A stretch of DNA of 38,151 bases, from positions 22,960-61,110 of the forward strand of contig NZ_KN360940.1 of assembly GCF_000784355.1 (NCBI RefSeq), read 5' to 3'. Positions within the stretch are counted from its first letter, which is position 1. The number at the start of each line of letters is the position of its first letter. A model generated the notes under the pieces. That model saw only the letters and a program-made list of their open reading frames with translations, did no database searches and was not told the origin of the DNA. Positions 33,686 through 38,151 of this stretch are shown here, in pieces. The position numbers and the translations under genes are program-made. This DNA comes from Methanolacinia paynteri (GTDB taxonomy: Archaea; Halobacteriota; Methanomicrobia; Methanomicrobiales; Methanomicrobiaceae).

Positions 33686-34069
33686 ACCCCCATGATGGGC
33701 GATTCCATCACACAAAAACCGATAAAATCTACAAAACCTGTTGGAATCAGGACAAGAGATCTAAAGGGTCTCAATCTGGATTTCCAAGCAAAACGTTCAT
33801 GAAACAAAGTTTCATGCACTGATTCATGTAAATCATAAAGTGATTTGCATGTAAAAGCAAATAAACAGCTCAGGGGACCCTTGTCGGTCCCCCGAGCGTG
33901 CCATGAGATGGCTATCTTAAGGCAAGGCCCCTGGGCAGGGGCCGTCCGGCGGCCTGGCGCCGGTGCCGGGGTCGCCTGAGATAGACATGGACATTAGAGA
34001 GCTAAAAAGTTTGTTGGGATTAGGGCAAGGGATCTAAAGGGTCCTGGTCCTGATTTCTATAGTAAAATT
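33679..34069 (+). repeat. Compound repeat around three-hairpin element (family R2), copy C
   Basis: Direct repeats at 33729-33786 and 34002-34060 flank the module. P1 is GCTCAGGGGACC-CTTGTC-GGTCCCCCGAGC (33868-33897). P2 is GGCCCC-TGGGCA-GGGGCC (33926-33943). P3 is CCGGCG-GCCTGG-CGCCGG (33946-33963). The tail is TGCCGGGGTCGCC. Compared with copy B it contains an extra ~62-bp repeat R3 inserted at about 33797. The hydrolase gene begins 22 bases after its end. Confidence 0.88.
33792..33858 (+). repeat. Repeat R3 copy 4, nested in compound copy C
   Basis: ATGAAACAAAGTTTCAT, then GCACTGATTCATGTAAATCA, TAAAGTGATTTGCATG. It interrupts a stretch that is continuous in copy B (29591-29616). It thus looks like an insertion of one repeat into another. 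Confidence 0.8.
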
Positions 34070-34091
34070 CAAACGAACCGGAGGTAAAAAA

Positions 34092-35108
34092 ATGCCGGAA
34101 ATTACAGAGAACAAAAAGAAAGCCAATAAAAAGACCTTTGAAGTCAGTGAAAAGGTAACTGTAGAAAGCGTATCCTACAAGAACAAATACGGAATAATCG
34201 TTGCAGCGGACATGTATTTGTCAAAAGACATCGACAAGTCGAAAAAATATCCGGCTCTCGTTATAGGCACACCCTATGGCGGTGTAAAGGAGCAGGGTGC
34301 CGGAATATACGCGCAAAATATGGCGGAACGGGGATTCGTTGCCATTGCATTCGATGAATCCTATAACGGGGAAAGCAGCGGAAGACCGAGACATATCTCA
34401 TCTCCGGACCTGTTCGTCGAAGATTTCAGTGCAGGAGTAGACTTCCTGGGGACACGCCCGTTCGTTGACAGGAACAGGATCGGAGCCATCGGCATCTGCG
34501 GAAGCGGAGCGTTTTCAGTCACTGCAGCCCAGGTGGACCCGCGTATCAAAGCAGTAGCGACTGCAAGCATGTACGACATGAGCAGAATGATACGAAAAGG
34601 CTGGGAAGATTCAATGACCGATGAAGAGCGTGCCCGGGCGCTGGTTCAGCTGGGCGAACAGCGCTGGAAGGACTTTGAAAACGGAACTCCGTTGCTGCCT
34701 GAAGGATTCCCTGGTGAACCGGCCGATTCAATCCCGGAGGGACTGGACCCGATTCTGAGTGAATTCTTTGAATATTACGGAATGAAACGCGGGCATCATC
34801 CGAATGCAGGAGCTGCATTCACAGTGACGAGCAGCATGTCATTTATGAATTTCCCGTTGATGAATTACATCGACACCATCTCACCGCGGCCGATCCTGTT
34901 CATCATCGGTGAGAATGCACACTCCAGGTATTTTAGCGAAGATGCCTATAAAATGGCCGCCGAACCAAAGGAACTCTACATCGTCCCGGGTGCGAGACAT
35001 ATCGATCTCTACGACGGAGGAGACAACAACTATATCCCCTTCGACAAACTGGAGTCGTTCTTCAAAGATAATTTAGGGAAAGATTATAATTTGACACAGG
35101 GTGCGTAG
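34092..35108 (+). CDS. Alpha/beta hydrolase, dienelactone-hydrolase/YcjY-like
   Basis: A 338-residue alpha/beta hydrolase. The nucleophile elbow is GAIGICGSGAFS with Ser138. A late VPGARHIDLYD supplies the catalytic His, and the acid is expected near FIIGENAHS. The fold and length fit YcjY/dienelactone-hydrolase-like enzymes, which open lactones or cleave esters in the cytoplasm; the substrate is unknown. The first ~25 residues are Lys-rich and may be disordered. The ribosome site is GGAGGTAAAAAA just before the ATG. A clear intrinsic-type terminator follows at 35140-35187. The long repeat-filled leader upstream could influence its expression. Confidence 0.9.
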   Translation: MPEITENKKKANKKTFEVSEKVTVESVSYKNKYGIIVAADMYLSKDIDKSKKYPALVIGTPYGGVKEQGAGIYAQNMAERGFVAIAFDESYNGESSGRPRHISSPDLFVEDFSAGVDFLGTRPFVDRNRIGAIGICGSGAFSVTAAQVDPRIKAVATASMYDMSRMIRKGWEDSMTDEERARALVQLGEQRWKDFENGTPLLPEGFPGEPADSIPEGLDPILSEFFEYYGMKRGHHPNAGAAFTVTSSMSFMNFPLMNYIDTISPRPILFIIGENAHSRYFSEDAYKMAAEPKELYIVPGARHIDLYDGGDNNYIPFDKLESFFKDNLGKDYNLTQGA

Positions 35109-35139
35109 AGCAGTCAGGTCAAGTTACTGAAGAAGAATA

Positions 35140-35187
35140 TGGTGAGTAGGAATAATCTGAAAACTCACCATCGATTTTTTTTTTTTT
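35140..35187 (+). terminator. Hairpin plus T13 terminator after the hydrolase gene
   Basis: TGGTGAGT (35140-35147) pairs with ACTCACCA (35163-35170), followed closely by thirteen T residues (35175-35187). It has the form of an intrinsic terminator and in any case the T run alone would end archaeal transcription. Confidence 0.85.
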
Positions 35188-35308
35188 GCTGTTTTATCAG
35201 CCGGATATAATCTCTCAAAATTATTTTTACATATCTGATTTTTTGTCGGTCCTCTTGAGCATAGGCATAGCAAAGAATTCTTTCCGGAGGAGAATATTCC
35301 ATAAGCCT

Positions 35309-35436
35309 CATGAGCTCACCGCGTCTCTCCGCCCAGGGGATACTCGTCTATCCCCTGGGCGGTTTATCATGATAGAGAGGCCCCGAGGTCGGGGCCGATC
35401 CGCCGGCCTGCGAAGCGGCTGGCGGCGAGGGGTGCC
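35309..35436 (+). repeat. Three-hairpin element (family R2), copy D
   Basis: It matches copy A position for position through P3. P1 is CCGCCCAGGGGATA/TATCCCCTGGGCGG (35329-35362). P2 is GGCCCC-GAGGTC-GGGGCC (35379-35396). P3 is CCGCC/GGCGG (35400-35425). It ends CGAGGGGTGCC. Relative to copy A, a T-A pair in P1 is C-G and a G-C pair in P3 is C-G, so pairing is kept. It lies between the hydrolase terminator and the convergent HxlR2 gene. Confidence 0.88.
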
Positions 35437-35514
35437 AATATGTGTTTGAAGAATATAATTGAAAATTAAAATTGCGTCTCGGCCATGTTCTTCCGGGTTG
35501 AACATGGAAGAAAT

Positions 35515-35874
35515 TCAATCGTTCTCATCGCAGAGAAACTCGATATCGTCTCTCATGTGTTCGCATCCCCAGAGACATAGCTGATCGAGAATCGGCATCA
35601 GCGACTTCCCGGTTTCAGTAAGCGAGTACTCGACCTTCGGCGGAACCACGGGGTAGACTTTCCGGGTAACAAGCCCGTCGCTTTCGAGTTCGCGAAGTTC
35701 TTTGGTAAGCATTCTCTGCGTAATTTTAGGCTGGATCACCTTCAATATCTCGTTAAAGCGTAATGTCTTCTCATTTAATGCATATAGGACAAGAGGCTTC
35801 CATTTGCCGCCGATCACATCTATGGCGGCATCGATTCCCCATGCATATTTGAATTCTTTTTTATTATCATCCAT
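35515..35874 (-). CDS. HxlR-family transcriptional regulator 2
   Basis: A 119-residue paralogue of the regulator at 29923-30279, nearly identical through the DNA-binding core (QPKITQRMLTKELRELESDG, YPVVPPKVEYSLTETG). Cysteines lie at 100, 104 and 115, one more than in the paralogue, so redox or electrophile sensing through thiols is plausible but unproven. The ATG at 35874 aligns with the paralogue's start; another ATG nine bases upstream is an alternative. It is divergent from the Fe-S aldo/keto reductase gene at 36027, which it probably controls, and TGTTTGTAT lies in its upstream region. Confidence 0.9.
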   Translation of the reverse strand: MDDNKKEFKYAWGIDAAIDVIGGKWKPLVLYALNEKTLRFNEILKVIQPKITQRMLTKELRELESDGLVTRKVYPVVPPKVEYSLTETGKSLMPILDQLCLWGCEHMRDDIEFLCDEND

Positions 35875-36026
35875 CGGTTTCATACCTGTCAGTATATGAC
35901 ATGACTGTTTGTATTCAATATATGGCGCATACACACAAATAATATACCATTTAACAGTTAGCCGGGATATGACATTTAATATGGTATTATCCATTTAATT
36001 TTCTCTGGCCGAACGGAAAAAAACCC

Positions 36027-37163
36027 ATGGAATACAGGAATTTACCCAACAGCGACTGCATGGTCAGCACAATCGGTATCGGCTCGGGAAGTCTCCGTGA
36101 ATCAGGACCACGGGAGATCGAAAAGATCGTCAGTTACGGTATGGAGAACGGAATAAACCTGATCGATACCGTCATGTCCGATAACAAAGCGGCAGAACCT
36201 ATAGCACTGGCCTTAAAAGGGCGGCGGGAGGAGATGGTCATGCAGATCCATCTCGGAGCCGTATACCCGGGAGGAACGTATACGAGGGTAAGGCCGTTTT
36301 CAAAACTAAAGGAAGGGTTCGAAAACGAACTGAAAAAATACGGGACAGATTATGCAGATATCGGCCTGATTCATTATGTGGACGACGTTTCGGATTTTGA
36401 AGCTATAATGTCGGGCGGGATCTTCGATTACGCCCTAAGGCTGAAGGAGGAAGGGACAATCCGCCATCTCGGTTTCTCGTCGCATTCGCCGGAAATCTCC
36501 AGGCTCTTCATCGAAACCGGAGAGATCGACGTCTTCATGTTCAGCCTTAATGCAGCCTATGACTTCGAACCCTCGGGAGGGAGACTGGTTTTGTCGCGGG
36601 AGAGAGCGGAGCTATATCGTGAATGTGAAAAACAAGGCGTAGGCATTACCGTCATGAAGCCTTATTGCGGCGGGCAGCTTCTCAACGAAAAGACATCTCC
36701 GCTGTATCACAGGATGACGATCCCGCAATGCATCAGGTACGCCCTCGACCGTCCCGCCGTTCTCTCCTGCCTGCCGGGGATACGTTCCATGAAAGACCTG
36801 GAGGAGGCACTCGGGTATTACTCCGCCTCCGACGGAGATTGCGACTACTCTTTTATCGGCGGTCTGCCGCACAGGGACGTCCACGGGATCTGCATTTACT
36901 GCGGCCACTGCCAGCCATGCCCGGCCGGGATCGATATCGCTTCGGTTAACAAATACTTAGACCTTGCAAAATCCGGCGACGAACTTGCAGTAGATCACTA
37001 CATGACACTGAACAAAAATGCAGAAGACTGCACCGGGTGCGGCTCATGCGAAAAGAACTGCCCGTTCCAGGTGGAGGTTCGCGAAAGAATGAAAGAAGCC
37101 TGTGAATTGTTCTCTACTGTTAAAACAGGAAACTGGAAGGCACAATCAACCGGAATTTTTTGA
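36027..37163 (+). CDS. Aldo/keto reductase with C-terminal Fe-S motifs and an altered active site
   Basis: A 378-residue protein. Residues 1-~285 are an aldo/keto-reductase barrel (LPNSDCMVSTIGIGSGSLRE, FENELKKYGTDYADIGLIHY). The C-terminus has two Cys clusters: Cys289, 292, 295 and 298, then CTGCGSCEKNCPF (Cys335, 338, 341, 345), consistent with one or two [4Fe-4S] clusters that could pass electrons. The motif that normally reads DTAxxYG reads DTVMSDN (Asp47 kept, Tyr absent near 52). The usual TKxG lysine segment reads MQIHLGA, while the LIH histidine is kept. It may not use the classical AKR proton relay. It is divergent from HxlR2; the flavodoxin gene follows after a separate promoter region. 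Confidence 0.9.
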   Translation: MEYRNLPNSDCMVSTIGIGSGSLRESGPREIEKIVSYGMENGINLIDTVMSDNKAAEPIALALKGRREEMVMQIHLGAVYPGGTYTRVRPFSKLKEGFENELKKYGTDYADIGLIHYVDDVSDFEAIMSGGIFDYALRLKEEGTIRHLGFSSHSPEISRLFIETGEIDVFMFSLNAAYDFEPSGGRLVLSRERAELYRECEKQGVGITVMKPYCGGQLLNEKTSPLYHRMTIPQCIRYALDRPAVLSCLPGIRSMKDLEEALGYYSASDGDCDYSFIGGLPHRDVHGICIYCGHCQPCPAGIDIASVNKYLDLAKSGDELAVDHYMTLNKNAEDCTGCGSCEKNCPFQVEVRERMKEACELFSTVKTGNWKAQSTGIF

Positions 37164-37228
37164 CAAAAGTGCAGGTGATAATACCTGAACTCACACATGG
37201 TTTCATTATTGCAAGTATATTTCAATCA

Positions 37229-37260
37229 TGTTTGTATATCCTACATATGTTATATACCAC
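37229..37260 (+). promoter_or_regulatory. Promoter/operator candidate of the flavodoxin gene
   Basis: TGTTTGTAT and TATACCAC are separated by 15 bases, containing the TATA-like TTATATA. This closely resembles the region before the alcohol dehydrogenase gene (31251-31280). Transcription would begin near 37280, giving a leader of about 30 nt. Confidence 0.5.
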
Positions 37261-37311
37261 ATACAGATACTAATACGATCAGGATTTTTTAATCCCGGAT
37301 GGAGAGTGAAG

Positions 37312-37800
37312 ATGACTGAAAAATCAATACTCACGGCATATTTCTCGCATTCAGGCAACACACGTATAGTTGCGGAGAAGATACACGAAATAGTCGGCGG
37401 CGATATCTTCGAGATCGTTCCCGTGGACCCGTACCCGCAGCAGTATAACGCAGTTGTGGAGCAGGCTAAATCGGAGCTCGACCGGGATTACAGGCCGCCC
37501 CTTAAGACTAAAGTAGGGGACATTGACTCATACGATCTGATCTTCGTCGGTTATCCCGACTGGTGGAGCACTATACCAATGCCGGTTGCATCGTTCCTGT
37601 CCGGGTACGATCTCTCCGGAAAAACCATAGCACCATTCTGCACGCACGGCGGAAGCGGTCTCGGGCGAAGTGTCGCCGATATCAGGAAACTATGCCCCGG
37701 TTCGACCGTCTCCGACGGGCTTGCAGTCAGGGCAGGAAATGTAAAAAACTCGCAGGAAGAAATAGATAACTGGCTGCCTGAAGTAGGGTTCAGGAACTAG
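37312..37800 (+). CDS. Flavodoxin
   Basis: A 162-residue flavodoxin. The FMN phosphate loop is AYFSHSGNTRIVAEKI near the N-terminus. The isoalloxazine loops are recognisable in VGYPDWWSTIPMPVASF and the late CTHGGSGLGRSVADI. It would carry one or two electrons between reductases in the cytoplasm and could serve the neighbouring Fe-S aldo/keto reductase. I start it at the ATG at 37312, preceded by GGAGAGTGA; the frame is open to an ATG at 37228 that lies inside the promoter motif, so the longer form is unlikely. Repeat R3 follows. Confidence 0.92.
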   Translation: MTEKSILTAYFSHSGNTRIVAEKIHEIVGGDIFEIVPVDPYPQQYNAVVEQAKSELDRDYRPPLKTKVGDIDSYDLIFVGYPDWWSTIPMPVASFLSGYDLSGKTIAPFCTHGGSGLGRSVADIRKLCPGSTVSDGLAVRAGNVKNSQEEIDNWLPEVGFRN

Positions 37801-37824
37801 CCGGATATACTGTATTTCCCGGAA

Positions 37825-37890
37825 AAACGTTTATGAAACAAAGGTTTCATGGACTGTTTCATGTAAATCACAGCGTGATTTTCATGTAAG
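37825..37890 (+). repeat. Repeat R3 copy 5, upstream of the second aldo/keto reductase gene
   Basis: ATGAAAC-AAAG-GTTTCAT, then GACTGTTTCATGTAAATCAC, AGCGTGATTTTCATG. It is almost identical to copy 2. The final ATG of the element is 33 bases before the chosen start codon at 37920, a distance matching that of copy 2 to HxlR1. Confidence 0.85.
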
Positions 37891-37919
37891 ATCGTAATAA
37901 CACAAAAATGGTGACTAAA

Positions 37920-38151
37920 ATGCTATACAGAACAGTTCCGAAAAACGGAGACGAATTATCCGTACTCGGGTTTGGGTGCATGCGGCTTCCTGTCAGGGAA
38001 GACTTTTCGATAGATGAAGAAAAGGCCACAGAACAGCTGCATTACGCGATCGATCACGGTGTGAACTATATCGACACCGCCTGGCCTTATCATATGGGAG
38101 AGAGCGAGCCCTTCCTGGGCCGTGCACTTGCCGGCGGGTACCGCGAGAAGG
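37920..38151 (+). CDS. Aldo/keto reductase, N-terminal part (runs off the window)
   Basis: An open frame from the ATG at 37920 to the window end, 77 residues so far. [20 protein letters not shown], then [18 protein letters not shown] are typical of the start of an aldo/keto reductase barrel. The Asp and Tyr expected in the active site (IDTAWPY) are present, unlike in the protein at 36027. GGTGA at 37910-37914 gives a ribosome site five bases before the ATG; an in-frame ATG at 37908 is an alternative. The rest, including any Fe-S tail, cannot be seen. Repeat R3 copy 5 lies upstream. Confidence 0.88.
   Translation, partial: MLYRTVPKNGDELSVLGFGCMRLPVREDFSIDEEKATEQLHYAIDHGVNYIDTAWPYHMGESEPFLGRALAGGYREK

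Noticed and set aside
29616-33976. R2 considered as a known riboswitch (fluoride, cobalamin, molybdenum cofactor)
   Set aside because: None of the conserved cores I know fits, and copies are not consistently 5' of genes of one pathway.
35186-35449. 87-codon + frame across three-hairpin copy D
   Set aside because: It runs through the structured repeat, and the Arg/Gly-rich end is just the translated stems; the matching copy A shows no conserved frame.
37228-37311. Longer flavodoxin start
   Set aside because: The upstream ATG sits in the promoter motif and the added residues precede a complete FMN-binding N-terminus; the ATG at 37312 has a ribosome site.

Overview
The window reads as a chromosomal segment of a mesophilic methanogenic archaeon, most likely of the order Methanomicrobiales. 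The support is indirect, since there are no methanogenesis genes here: a fused ADP-forming acyl-CoA synthetase, PocR/PAS kinases with an RHDILNQ-type H-box, a long HEAT-repeat protein, archaeal TATA-like boxes with very short or no leaders on some genes, GGAGGTG-type ribosome sites, and T-rich gene ends. No rRNA, tRNA, CRISPR array, complete IS or replication origin was recognised.

Region 1 (1-6162) holds the end of a secreted carbohydrate-binding-domain protein, a SAM methyltransferase and the acyl-CoA synthetase. A 600-bp field of hairpins and repeats follows, and it shares sequence with the last codons of the synthetase. Next come a HicB remnant, an AlbA/ATPase-type regulator and the opposite-strand tail of a second regulator of the same general kind.

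Region 2 (6151-18387) is mainly membrane transport: a GntP-like permease, an AEC carrier, a YczE-like protein, and a divergent CPA2/CPA1 pair of cation/proton antiporters. Between them lie a 1368-residue HEAT protein with a five-fold LSQDEIDxLI array, a lipase-like hydrolase and a small RRM protein.

Region 3 (18587-20518) is the scar of a type I restriction-modification locus. The start of HsdM is fused in frame to the end of HsdS, and an overlapping Bro-N-type protein follows. A 71-residue orphan lies beyond it.

Region 4 (20848-29380) holds an AI-2E family transporter, two sensor kinases, a deoxyinosine-type DNA glycosylase, a small exported protein, and a MarR-MFS operon with a likely operator.

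Region 5 (29381-38151) looks like a redox and electrophile-handling island. It has two closely related HxlR regulators, a hexapeptide acetyltransferase, an iron-type alcohol dehydrogenase, a cyclophilin-like protein, a cupin, a dienelactone-hydrolase-like enzyme, an aldo/keto reductase with two Fe-S motifs, a flavodoxin and a second, truncated aldo/keto reductase. Its spacers carry most copies of two repeat families. One is a three-hairpin element with compensatory base changes (four copies in the window). The other is a ~65-bp double-palindrome element (five copies), two copies of which sit 32-33 nt from a start codon. These repeats are the strongest candidates for something undescribed.
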